Shown one piece after another: positions 43,793-51,975 of a stretch of 64,000 nucleotides of DNA. Origin of the DNA: Hoeflea sp. (GTDB lineage Bacteria > Pseudomonadota > Alphaproteobacteria > Rhizobiales > Rhizobiaceae); assembly GCA_019084245.1 (NCBI GenBank), contig JAHRFE010000009.1, positions 62,001 through 126,000 of the forward strand, read 5' to 3'. The position numbers and the translations under genes are program-made. Under the pieces are notes generated by a model that was given only the letters and a program-made list of their open reading frames with translations, made no database searches and had not been told where the DNA came from. Each line of letters starts with the position of its first letter. Positions within the stretch are counted from its first letter, which is position 1.

Positions 43793-44488
43793 CTACCCTT
43801 CTCCGAACAGACGTGCGGAGACCGAACGAAGATGATTGCGCATCGCCTCATAAGATCCATGCGGATCGCGCTGTGAAATGGCGGTCGCGATAACTTCGTG
43901 TTCACCAAAGCTGGGATGGTCAGGGCCCGGTCGTGCAGAACGGCGCACGACATTGCCCAATGCCACGGCGCGACGAACCTGATTGAGCTGGTCGAACTGC
44001 GCGACGAGCAAAGGGTTGTCTGTGGCTTCGGCTATGGCCCGGTGAAAATTGTCGTCCTGTGTTTCATAATCCTGCCAATTGCTGACCGCATGGGCGCGTT
44101 CCATGGCGAGGTTCATCTGTGTCAGGGCCGCGTTTGACGCATTAATGGCGGCCTCGCGGCAGATTGCCGGCTCAATCGTAAGACGTGCGCGCATCATCTT
44201 GACCGGCGTGAGTTGGCGCCCGAGTTCAGCCAGCGAACCGCGCGGTTGCGTCAGGCCCGCCTCTGTGGCGGAGACAAACGTCCCCTTGCCGACATGACGC
44301 CAGATTGCGCCTTCCCGCTCCAGCGCATCAAGCGCCTTGCGCAAGATACTGCGAGTGACACCCAGTTCATCGGTCAATTCGCGCTCCGGCGGCAACCTGG
44401 ATCCGGGCCTGTAGTCGCCGTGGGCAATGAAGCCGCGAAGGCGCGACACCGGATCATCGTCGTTCAGTGCGTCAGGATGCGCAAGCAC
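43793..44488 (-). CDS. GntR/FadR-family regulator (FCD domain)
   Basis: A 231-residue regulator: an N-terminal winged helix (residues about 8-75, P-P-E-R-E-L-T-D-E-L-G-V-T-R-S) and a C-terminal all-helical FCD ligand domain with the metal-type D-x-x-x-H positions. GTG start at 44488 with ggag before it. It lies 105 bases upstream of the binding-protein gene and is divergent from the hydrolase gene at 44655, so it probably controls both. Confidence 0.88.
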   Translation of the reverse strand: MLAHPDALNDDDPVSRLRGFIAHGDYRPGSRLPPERELTDELGVTRSILRKALDALEREGAIWRHVGKGTFVSATEAGLTQPRGSLAELGRQLTPVKMMRARLTIEPAICREAAINASNAALTQMNLAMERAHAVSNWQDYETQDDNFHRAIAEATDNPLLVAQFDQLNQVRRAVALGNVVRRSARPGPDHPSFGEHEVIATAISQRDPHGSYEAMRNHLRSVSARLFGEG

Positions 44489-44654
44489 AACTCACTCCAA
44501 TTGGTTGACCAATTTTTCGGATAAACCGGCTTACACCCGGCATTTCATTCGATATTCATGCAAATATTTCGAACATTTCATATTGGTCGTGATTGATCTT
44601 AACACGGAAAGCACTTATGACAACCCCCTAAGAGAGCAAGCAGAAAGGCGCCCA

Positions 44655-45338
44655 ATGTCCAATTATGTGATTCCGACCCCACCCGTTGTTTCAATACCGG
44701 TCGACGGAGGCGGCGATTTTCCTGTTCGCCGGGTCTATTGCATCGGGCGAAACTATGCCGCTCACGCCATCGAGATGGGACATGATCCGAACCGCGAATC
44801 GCCCTTCTTTTTCCAGAAGAATCCGGACAATCTCGACCCGTCAGGCGAGTTTCCGTACCCGCCGCATTCCACTGACGTGCATCACGAGGTTGAACTCGTT
44901 GTGGCCTTGAAGACGGGTGGCACGAACATCCCGGTTGAAGGGGCGCTGGACCACGTGTTCGGCTATGCTGTTTCGCTTGACATGACGCGTCGCGATTTGC
45001 AGGGCGAGGCCAAGAAGGCCGGACGTCCGTGGGAAATCGGCAAGGCATTCGAACGCTCCGGCCCGGTCGGCCCGCTCAAGCCGGTTTCCGCGGTGGGTCA
45101 TCCCGATCACGGGCGCATAGAACTCAAGGTCAATGGCAAAGTCGCCCAGGAAGGCGACATGAACCAGATGATCTGGAAAGTGCCTGAAATGATTTCCTAC
45201 CTTTCGGAATATTTCGAACTGGCTCCCGGCGACATCATCATGTCGGGCACGCCGTCGGGTGTGGGCCCGGTCAACCGTGGCGACAGGATGGAAGCCTCGA
45301 TCGAAGGTCTCGGCAGCCTGTCGGTCACCGTGATCTGA
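44655..45338 (+). CDS. Fumarylacetoacetate hydrolase-family protein
   Basis: A 227-residue FAH-family hydrolase. Begins with the V-Y-C-I-G-R-N-Y-A-A-H block typical of fumarylpyruvate hydrolases; divalent-metal ligands are in H-H-E-V-E-L (E near 77-79) and in S-L-D-M-T-R-R-D (D near 110). Members cleave fumarylpyruvate or decarboxylate oxaloacetate-like diacids. The ATG at 44655 fits the family start. The divergent GntR gene and importer suggest it works on a product of the acid taken up by that system. Confidence 0.85.
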   Translation: MSNYVIPTPPVVSIPVDGGGDFPVRRVYCIGRNYAAHAIEMGHDPNRESPFFFQKNPDNLDPSGEFPYPPHSTDVHHEVELVVALKTGGTNIPVEGALDHVFGYAVSLDMTRRDLQGEAKKAGRPWEIGKAFERSGPVGPLKPVSAVGHPDHGRIELKVNGKVAQEGDMNQMIWKVPEMISYLSEYFELAPGDIIMSGTPSGVGPVNRGDRMEASIEGLGSLSVTVI

Positions 45339-45360
45339 ATATGAGCAGGTAGAGGTGGTT

Positions 45361-45410
45361 CGGGAAAACTACACAGCAGGGATAAGTGGAATTTCTGCCT
45401 GAGTTTGGCT
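45361..45410. repeat. Degenerate dispersed repeat, copy 2
   Basis: Ungapped match at 39 of 50 positions to 10081-10130, again just after a plus-strand gene. It lies 64 bases before the IS6-type remnant. Confidence 0.55.
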
Positions 45411-45473
45411 TAAAGCACCTCATCACTGATTAAACGTTGGGGCTTCCCACCCAAAGGGATCATTGCGGATTAA

Positions 45474-45720
45474 TTGCGATCGTACAGTGCCGCCAAGCGC
45501 GAGGTCGCATTTGGCCTTGATCATTGGTCACACAAGGGGCTCAATAACCGCGCCGAGAACACAACCACCCACCATTCCCTTGAGGAAACGAGAGCGGGTA
45601 ATGCAAGGCTTCAGATCAACGGGTGGACTACAACGCTTCGTATCTATGCAGTCAGCAACCCGCAATTCCTGCTCCGCACCATCCCGCTGTCGTTCCGCTC
45701 TCACCATTCGCTACCATAGG
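45474..45720 (+). pseudogene. Remnant of an IS6-family transposase (C-terminal part)
   Basis: One frame from 45474 reads L-R-S-Y-S-A-A-K-R-E-V, then H-K-G-L-N-N-R-A-E-N, the highly conserved end of the DDE domain of IS6-family transposases. After about 45578 the match continues in another frame as R-K-R-E-R-V-M-Q-G-F-R-S with L-Q-R-F. So a frameshift breaks the gene, and the first three quarters of the transposase are missing. No terminal repeats were found. The rest of the 500-base gap 45339-45837 holds only the degenerate repeat at 45361. Confidence 0.8.
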
Positions 45721-45837
45721 TTCGAAGCATTCGAGGCGTGGAAATCCGCGACAAACATCATACTGACCAAACCGCCGGAGGGTCCCCGCCGGCGCGGTTG
45801 AGAGCGAAGGCCAAAACTTTGAATAACGGCGTCGCGC

Positions 45838-46860
45838 CTAATCAATCGACACCAGAGCCTTGATGAGGCCCGTCTTTTCCCTCGACCACCGCGGCAAGTC
45901 CTCGGCGACACGGGCCAAATCGCTCCGGTGCGTGATGATGCGGTCAAGCGGGATGTGCCCGGCGTTGTACGCAGCGATCACCGTGGCGAAATCGGCGCTG
46001 GTGGCATTGCGGCTGCCGATCAAAGCCATTTCGCGCTTGTGGAACTCCGGATCGGAAAACGTGACCATTTCATTGACGACACTGACCAGAACATACCGCC
46101 CGCCATGAGCGACCCTGGCAAACCCGGCCTGGATCGAGGCGAGATTGCCAGTGGCGTCAAACACCGCTTCAAACCCATCGCCGTCCGTCACATCCCTGAT
46201 AGCGGCGTCGGCCGCGGCGTCCGCGGCAATCGGCTGGCAGCCCTCGGCAATCGCGCAGGCTTCAGTGAGACGAGCCGCATCGAGGTCCAGGATGAAGACT
46301 GTTGCGCCGGCAAGCCGGGCGAAGATGGCGACGCCGAGACCGATGGGCCCGGCGCCGGCGATCAGCACCAAGTCGCCGGCGCCGACTTCGCCGCGGCGAA
46401 CCGCATGGGCGCCGATGGCCAGGAACTCGACCGTGGCGCAGGCGTCGAGCGACAGTCCGCTTGAGGGCACGAGATTGCCTTCGGGGACGCAGATTTCCTC
46501 GCACATGCCGCCGTCGCGGTGCACGCCGAGCACTGCGATGGACGTGCAGCAATTGGGTTTGCCGGCGCGGCAGGCCCGGCAGGCACCACAGGAGAGATAG
46601 GGATTGATGATCACATGCTCCCCGGGCGAATAGGCGCTGCCCGTTGGCGCCTCGATCACCTCGGCCGCCAACTCATGGCCAATGATGCGCGGATAGGAGA
46701 GATAGGGATGTTTGCCCTCGAAAATGTGGAAGTCGGTGCCGCAGATGCCGACCCGCCGAATTCTGACGCGGACCTCCGTGTCGGCGCGGACCGGCCGTGC
46801 AATCCGGCGAAGCTCGAGTTCGCCGGGCCGTGGGCACACAACGCTGTTCATCAAAGGCAT
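45838..46860 (-). CDS. Zinc-dependent alcohol/polyol dehydrogenase (MDR family)
   Basis: A 340-residue medium-chain dehydrogenase. Catalytic zinc ligands in G-I-C-G-T-D (C40) and G-H-E near residue 61; four structural-zinc cysteines in C-G-A-C-R-A-C-x7-C near 90-104; NAD motif G-A-G-P-I-G near 170. It resembles sugar-acid 5-dehydrogenases such as those for L-galactonate or L-gulonate. It closes the ribose-type importer operon, after a 13-base-pair hairpin, so a sugar acid or polyol is the expected substrate. Confidence 0.87.
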   Translation of the reverse strand: MPLMNSVVCPRPGELELRRIARPVRADTEVRVRIRRVGICGTDFHIFEGKHPYLSYPRIIGHELAAEVIEAPTGSAYSPGEHVIINPYLSCGACRACRAGKPNCCTSIAVLGVHRDGGMCEEICVPEGNLVPSSGLSLDACATVEFLAIGAHAVRRGEVGAGDLVLIAGAGPIGLGVAIFARLAGATVFILDLDAARLTEACAIAEGCQPIAADAAADAAIRDVTDGDGFEAVFDATGNLASIQAGFARVAHGGRYVLVSVVNEMVTFSDPEFHKREMALIGSRNATSADFATVIAAYNAGHIPLDRIITHRSDLARVAEDLPRWSREKTGLIKALVSID

Positions 46861-46940
46861 CGAGGGTCGGTTCCTGCTGAAGGGGTGAAACTGTCAGATA
46901 AAGCATAGCGGGATAAAGTGCGTTGCACGCCCGCGTCAAG

Positions 46941-46969
46941 ACGGTCCGGCGGACCATCCGCCGGACCGT
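46941..46969 (-). other. Intercistronic hairpin after the binding-protein gene
   Basis: Perfect 13-base-pair repeat ACGGTCCGGCGGA / TCCGCCGGACCGT with a 3-base loop, 12 bases after the binding-protein stop and before the dehydrogenase gene. It is the strongest hairpin of the series and lacks a T run. Confidence 0.7.
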
Positions 46970-46980
46970 GCTTGTGATGA

Positions 46981-47901
46981 TCACATGAAGTCCTTGACAT
47001 TGTCCGCCGTCACCAGGCCCGCGCCGGTGTCGACCAGCACTTCGACGCTCTCGCCACGGATCGCCTTGACCAGCGCATCCACCCCGAGTTCTCCCATCTT
47101 GGCCGGGAACTGCGCCACCGTGGCGTCCTCCTGACCGGAGACGATCTTGTCGAGTTCGCCGCAGCAGGCGTCGAAGCCGACCATGACGATATCGTCATTG
47201 GCGATACCCGCATTCTGGATCGCCTGGGTTGCGCCGACCGCGGGAGGGCCGCAAGCGGCATAGATCGCCTTGATGTCCGGATTGGCCGTCAAGATGTCTT
47301 CGGCCACCGTGACGCCGAGTTCCTGGGTGCAATTGGTGCCGCCTCGGCCGACCACCTCGACGGCAACGCCTTCAAGCCCCTTGAGCATGCCATTGACCCG
47401 GTCATCAAGTGCCGGAACGCCTGGAACACCTTCGAGAATGCCAAGCTTGTCGCCATCCTTGAGCACGCTCTTGAGATAGGTCCCGGCAATCACTCCAGCA
47501 TTGAAGTTGTCGGTCGTGGCCAGCGACGTCTTGCCGGCCCAGCCAGGAATGTCATTGTCCATCAACACGATCTTGACGCCCGCCGCGATTGCCTTGTCGA
47601 GCGCAGGCGCGACGGAGGGATCGACCGGGGTCAGGGCGATGCCCTGGACGCCCTGGGTCACCATGGACTCGATGAGAGCGATCTGGCCCTCGATGTCCGT
47701 GCCCGACTGTCCCTGGCCGTAGACGATCTCCACTTCAGGGTTTGCCTCGGCATAGGCCTTGGCCGCGTTCTCCATGGTGGAAAAGAATTCGACTGGGAAC
47801 TTGGTGATGAACCCGATCTTCACGGGATCGGCGGCGACGGCGGGGAAACTCAACGCCCCCGCTATCGCCAACCCACCCAGCAGCTTGATGTATCTCTGCA
47901 T
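46981..47901 (-). CDS. Sugar ABC transporter substrate-binding protein (RbsB-like)
   Basis: A 306-residue secreted protein with signal peptide (cleavage after A-V-A-A near residue 24) and the family 4 periplasmic-binding fold: I-G-F-I-T-K-F-P early, G-x-D-I-E-G-Q, and V-G-F-D-A-C-C near residue 235. The ATG at 47901 is preferred over an adjacent GTG because ggagga lies at the right distance. Its importer partners are the ATPase at 47987 and the permease at 48757. Confidence 0.88.
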   Translation of the reverse strand: MQRYIKLLGGLAIAGALSFPAVAADPVKIGFITKFPVEFFSTMENAAKAYAEANPEVEIVYGQGQSGTDIEGQIALIESMVTQGVQGIALTPVDPSVAPALDKAIAAGVKIVLMDNDIPGWAGKTSLATTDNFNAGVIAGTYLKSVLKDGDKLGILEGVPGVPALDDRVNGMLKGLEGVAVEVVGRGGTNCTQELGVTVAEDILTANPDIKAIYAACGPPAVGATQAIQNAGIANDDIVMVGFDACCGELDKIVSGQEDATVAQFPAKMGELGVDALVKAIRGESVEVLVDTGAGLVTADNVKDFM

Positions 47902-47986
47902 TTTCACTCCTCCAGATTTTACGGCCGGGTTTGTCCGGCTCCGATTGTGCGCCCCGGACCAGTCCGGACCGCGACCTCCTCCCGCC

Positions 47987-48760
47987 TCAGCCGCCGACGA
48001 TCATCGAAATCAGATCGTGCTGGTTGGCCTTTGTCGGTACCAGTTCACCAACCTTGCGCCCCTGCCGCAAAACCACGGCCAGGCTCGCAAGTTCGGTGAC
48101 ATGTTCCATGTTGTGGGTGATCAGGATGACGGCATTCCCCTCGTCGCGCAGTTGCGCGATCAGATCGAGCACCTTGCGGGATTCGCGCAAACCAAGCGCT
48201 GCAGTGGGCTCGTCGAGGATCACCAGCTTGCGCGCAAAAACAGAGGCGCGCGCCACCGCCACTGCCTGCCGCTGTCCGCCCGACATCAGCGCCACCGTGG
48301 CGCCTGCCCCCGGCAACGTCACCTTCAGCCGCTCCAGCACGCCATTGGTGACAGCTTCCATCTCGCGCCGCCGCATGAAGCGCATGCCGAGCGGCAGCCA
48401 GGACGGGAAGGAGATCTCGCGGCCGGCGTAGAAATTCTGCGCCGGGGTCAGATTGTCGAACAGAGCCAGGTCCTGGTAGACGGTCTCGATACCGGCTTCC
48501 CGGGCGCTGCCCGGCGATCTGATCACGGTCGGGACCCCGTCGATCTGGATCATGCCGCTGTCAATCTGGTGCACGCCGCTGATGCACTTGATCAGCGTCG
48601 ACTTGCCGGCGCCATTGTCGCCGAGCAGCGCCAGCACCTGCCCGCGGTGAGCCTGGATGGAGACATTGTCGAGCGCCAGAACCGGGCCGAAGCGCTTGGT
48701 AGCGTTGCGGACGTCGAGCACTGTGCTGGTGGAGGGGGAAACGGCAAAGGATTTGCTCAT
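47987..48760 (-). CDS. Sugar ABC transporter ATP-binding protein (single domain)
   Basis: A 257-residue ATPase: Walker A G-D-N-G-A-G-K-S-T, signature M-S-G-G-Q-R-Q-A, Walker B L-V-I-L-D-E-P-T-A-A, switch histidine I-T-H-N-M. Single-domain FrcA type. ATG overlaps the permease stop (48757-48760). Confidence 0.9.
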   Translation of the reverse strand: MSKSFAVSPSTSTVLDVRNATKRFGPVLALDNVSIQAHRGQVLALLGDNGAGKSTLIKCISGVHQIDSGMIQIDGVPTVIRSPGSAREAGIETVYQDLALFDNLTPAQNFYAGREISFPSWLPLGMRFMRRREMEAVTNGVLERLKVTLPGAGATVALMSGGQRQAVAVARASVFARKLVILDEPTAALGLRESRKVLDLIAQLRDEGNAVILITHNMEHVTELASLAVVLRQGRKVGELVPTKANQHDLISMIVGG

Positions 48761-49806
48761 GCCTGCCCCGCCGCCTGCAGCACACGCATGCGGCCCTCGA
48801 GATGGTTGCGCAGCACGTCGGCTTCCACGGCCATCACGATGACCACGCCGATGACGATGAGCTGGAAGAAGATGTCGACATTGAGCAGGTTGAGTGCATT
48901 GCGGATGACGCCGATCATGATGGCGCCGACCAGCGCATGGCCGATATGACCGCGGCCGCCAAGAAAGCTGGCTCCGCCGATGATGACGGCCGCGATGGTA
49001 TCGAGTTCGAGCAGGTTGCCGAACAGGGGCGAGCCCGCATCGGTGCGTCCTGCGAGCAAGATAGCGCCCAGCCCGGCGCAAAGTCCTGAAATCACATAGG
49101 CGGAGATCAGCACGCGCTTGACAGGAATGCCCATCTGCACCGCCGCCTCGGGCTTGCCGCCGACAGCATAGATCCATCGGCCCCAGACCATGGTCTTGGC
49201 CATGACGGCGAACAGCAGCGCTACGCCTGCAACCACGAACAGTGATCCGGGAATTCCGTAGATGGAGCCGCCGCCGATGGCGCGGACGAAGTCGGGCATG
49301 CCCTGGATGGCGCGGCCGTCGGAGAGTTCGAGCGCCGTCCCCTTGGCGATGCTCAGCGTCGCCAGCGTGATGATGAAGGGGTGCGGCAGGCGGCCATAGA
49401 CATAGACCAGGCCGTTGATGGCGCCGACCAGCCCGCCGCTGGCAATCATCGCCACCACCACCAGAAAGGTGGAATCAGTGCTCTTGAACACCAGCGCTCC
49501 CACCACCGAGGCGAGCGCCAGATTGGAGCCGACCGACAGATCAATGCCGCGGGTCAGGATGACGATGTGCTGGCCCATGGCGACCAGCGCGATCACCGCC
49601 GTTTGCGACAGGATGTTGCTGAGATTTCTTCCGGTCAGAAAATAGGGCGACAGGAAGCTGAGCAGGACAATGAGCGCGAGCAGGATCACCACCGGACCCG
49701 CGCCGAGCAACCTCAGGCTTGTCCGGACCACGGCGGAGGACGCTCCCCGTTCCTGGCTGGCGGCTTTCCCGGTCCCCGGTGTGGTGGGTGTCTTGGCGTG
49801 CATCAT
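48757..49806 (-). CDS. Sugar ABC transporter permease (RbsC-like)
   Basis: A 349-residue permease with eight to ten hydrophobic segments and the G-I-D-L-S-V-G-S-N block. Two adjacent ATG codons (49804-49806 and 49801-49803) compete as start; the ggggga lying directly before the first gives better spacing for the second. The frame is open further but runs into the operator. First gene of the operon, divergent from the GntR gene, with a large palindrome between. Confidence 0.88.
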   Translation of the reverse strand: MMHAKTPTTPGTGKAASQERGASSAVVRTSLRLLGAGPVVILLALIVLLSFLSPYFLTGRNLSNILSQTAVIALVAMGQHIVILTRGIDLSVGSNLALASVVGALVFKSTDSTFLVVVAMIASGGLVGAINGLVYVYGRLPHPFIITLATLSIAKGTALELSDGRAIQGMPDFVRAIGGGSIYGIPGSLFVVAGVALLFAVMAKTMVWGRWIYAVGGKPEAAVQMGIPVKRVLISAYVISGLCAGLGAILLAGRTDAGSPLFGNLLELDTIAAVIIGGASFLGGRGHIGHALVGAIMIGVIRNALNLLNVDIFFQLIVIGVVIVMAVEADVLRNHLEGRMRVLQAAGQA

Positions 49807-49847
49807 TCCCCCGGACGTCTCGGATTGTGGTCTGGCGCAAATGTCTA

Positions 49848-49902
49848 TTATCCATAAAAAACAAGTATTGACGTTCAGCGTCAAATTGTTTTTTATGGAT
49901 AA
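49848..49902. promoter_or_regulatory. Nested palindromic operator in a divergent promoter
   Basis: Perfect outer inverted repeat of 17 bases, TTATCCATAAAAAACAA (49848-49864) and its complement (49886-49902). Inside it is a second one, TTGACG (49868-49873) with CGTCAA (49879-49884). It is AT-rich and fills the gap between the permease start and the GntR start. A dimeric regulator is clearly expected to bind here, most simply the double-HTH GntR protein. Confidence 0.8.
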
Positions 49903-49942
49903 ATAACAGAATAAAGAACCAGACTCACAACTGGGACAACCG

Positions 49943-50884
49943 ATGAAAAGCGACACCGTCTACAAGCGCACCTACAACCAGATGCTGGACCTGATCCAGG
50001 ACCACGCGGTCGGCGCGCCATTGCCATCAGAAACCGTGCTGGCTTCGGAAATGGGCGCCAGCCGCACGACAATCCGCAAGGTTCTCAATGAGCTATGCGG
50101 GGCGGCACTGCTGCGCTTTGAGGATCGCAGCCGCATCGTGCTCAGCCATGATTGCCGCGATCTCTACCACCCCACGGTGGAGACCGTGTCGGCGTCGGAC
50201 CGGCTGGAAAAACTGTTCATGGAGTGGATGCTGCGCGGCGACGCCAAGCCCGGTACGGCGATAAACGAAGCCGAGATGGCGCGCCGCTTCGACATCTCCA
50301 CCACCGGCATCCGCGAATTCCTCAACCGCTTCAGCCGCTTTGGCCTGGTCGAGAGGCGGCCCGGATCCGGCTGGGTGTTCAAGGGGTTTTCGGAGAATTT
50401 TGCCTCCGAACTGTTCGAGATCCGCGAGATGTTCGAGTTGCGCTCAGCGATCGCCTTCTGCCGCCAGCCCCGCGACGCGCCGTGCTGGAACAAGCTCCGT
50501 CAGATCGAGCAGGAGCACCACGCGCTGCTGGCTGATATCGAGACCCGGTTTCATGATTTCTCCGACCTCGACGACCGTTTCCATCGCCTGGTCATCCACG
50601 GTGCGCCCAATCGGTTCATCGAGGATTTCTACGACATCATCACCTTTGTCTTTCACTACCACTACCAGTGGAACAAGAAGAGCGAGAAACAGCGCAACCG
50701 CACGGCCATTGTCGAGCATTTGCGCTACATAGAGGCCTTGCTGTCAGGGGACGAGGCGGCAGTGGATGCGGCATGCCGGGCGCATCTCAAATCGGCGCGG
50801 CTGACGCTGTTCCAGTCGATGATCAACGAGACGCCCGCCGGCGGAATGCAGGGGAATGGCGCGTCGGTCGCAACGCCAAATTGA
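49943..50884 (+). CDS. GntR-family regulator with two winged helices and an FCD domain
   Basis: A 313-residue regulator, longer than the usual 220-240 of FCD proteins. Residues about 3-70 form a first GntR-type winged helix (P-S-E-T-V-L-A-S-E-M-G-A-S-R-T-T). Residues about 83-150 look like a second one (I-N-E-A-E-M-A-R-R-F-D-I-S-T-T with a wing G-S-G-W-V-F). Residues about 155-290 are the FCD effector domain with D-x-x-F-H positions. Divergent from the sugar importer at 48757. The nested palindrome in its promoter fits a protein with two DNA-binding modules per subunit. Confidence 0.87.
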   Translation: MKSDTVYKRTYNQMLDLIQDHAVGAPLPSETVLASEMGASRTTIRKVLNELCGAALLRFEDRSRIVLSHDCRDLYHPTVETVSASDRLEKLFMEWMLRGDAKPGTAINEAEMARRFDISTTGIREFLNRFSRFGLVERRPGSGWVFKGFSENFASELFEIREMFELRSAIAFCRQPRDAPCWNKLRQIEQEHHALLADIETRFHDFSDLDDRFHRLVIHGAPNRFIEDFYDIITFVFHYHYQWNKKSEKQRNRTAIVEHLRYIEALLSGDEAAVDAACRAHLKSARLTLFQSMINETPAGGMQGNGASVATPN

Positions 50885-50970
50885 CCAACAGACCCGGAAG
50901 GCCAGGCGTCGCGTGAAATTCAGTAGAGCCTGTTGTTCGGCGCCGATTCACAATTTTGCGTGAAATCCGT

Positions 50971-51963
50971 TCAGCGTTGTTCGCTGTCTTGAAGCGCCGC
51001 CATCGCCATCTGCTGGCGGCGGACCTCGCGGTAGCGGGAAAACTGCGTGTCGGCGATGACGCCCGCCAGGATGACGCTGCCCATCACCGCGAAATTCAGC
51101 GATGACGGAATGCCCAGGAGGTTGACCAGGTTCTGCAGGATCTGCAGCAGGATCACGCCCAGCACCACGCCGACGATCGAGCCTTCGCCGCCGCGGAGCG
51201 AAAAGCCGCCCAGCACCGCGGCCGCAATGCCGTAGAGTTCATAGAAATTGCCGTGGGAGGATGGCTGGACCGAGCGGGTGTACATGGCGAAGAACACCGC
51301 CGAGATACCGGTGAGAAAGGCGCACAGCACATAGGCCTGGATGATGACACGATCGGTGTCGATGCCGGAATAGCGCGCGGCTTCGACATTCTTGCCGACC
51401 GCGAACAGATGCCGGCCGAAGACGGTGCGGTGCAGCAGGAACCAGGCCACGATCGCCACAAGGCCAAAGGCCACCACGGAATGTGGCACACCTGCGGTGC
51501 GGCCCGACACCAGGAACTCCAGCATCGGGAAGTCCGATCCGAAGGTGAACCCGGCTGTGCCGTCCTTGGTGTAAAACCGCGCCACGCCGCGATAGATCAG
51601 CAGCCCGCACAGCGTGACGACGAAAGGCTGCAGCTTGAGGCGGGTGATCAGCCAGCCGTGCAGCAGGCCGATGAAGATCGAAAGCACCATGACGACCGCC
51701 AGCGCCATCGGCCAGGGCACATTGAAACTGGCGATGAGATCCACGAAGATGACGCCAAGCAGCGCGATCACCGAGCCGATCGACAACTCGATGCCGGCGG
51801 TGACGATGACGAAGGCCTCGGCGATCGAAAACAGGCCGAACAGCCCGATAAGATTGGCGGTGTTGGCAAGATTGATCGGCGACAGGAAGCGCGGATTGAC
51901 CATCGCGACAATCGCGCCAACCGAGACCACCAGCGTGGCAAGGCCAATGTCTTTCTTTTGCAT
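50971..51963 (-). CDS. Sugar ABC transporter permease (RbsC-like)
   Basis: A 330-residue permease with eight to ten hydrophobic segments and the G-I-E-L-S-I-G-S block. Twelve bases separate it from the ATPase. It ends the operon that begins at the binding-protein gene 53574-54521 (or farther upstream). Confidence 0.9.
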   Translation of the reverse strand: MQKKDIGLATLVVSVGAIVAMVNPRFLSPINLANTANLIGLFGLFSIAEAFVIVTAGIELSIGSVIALLGVIFVDLIASFNVPWPMALAVVMVLSIFIGLLHGWLITRLKLQPFVVTLCGLLIYRGVARFYTKDGTAGFTFGSDFPMLEFLVSGRTAGVPHSVVAFGLVAIVAWFLLHRTVFGRHLFAVGKNVEAARYSGIDTDRVIIQAYVLCAFLTGISAVFFAMYTRSVQPSSHGNFYELYGIAAAVLGGFSLRGGEGSIVGVVLGVILLQILQNLVNLLGIPSSLNFAVMGSVILAGVIADTQFSRYREVRRQQMAMAALQDSEQR

Positions 51964-51975
51964 CGTTTTCTCTTT

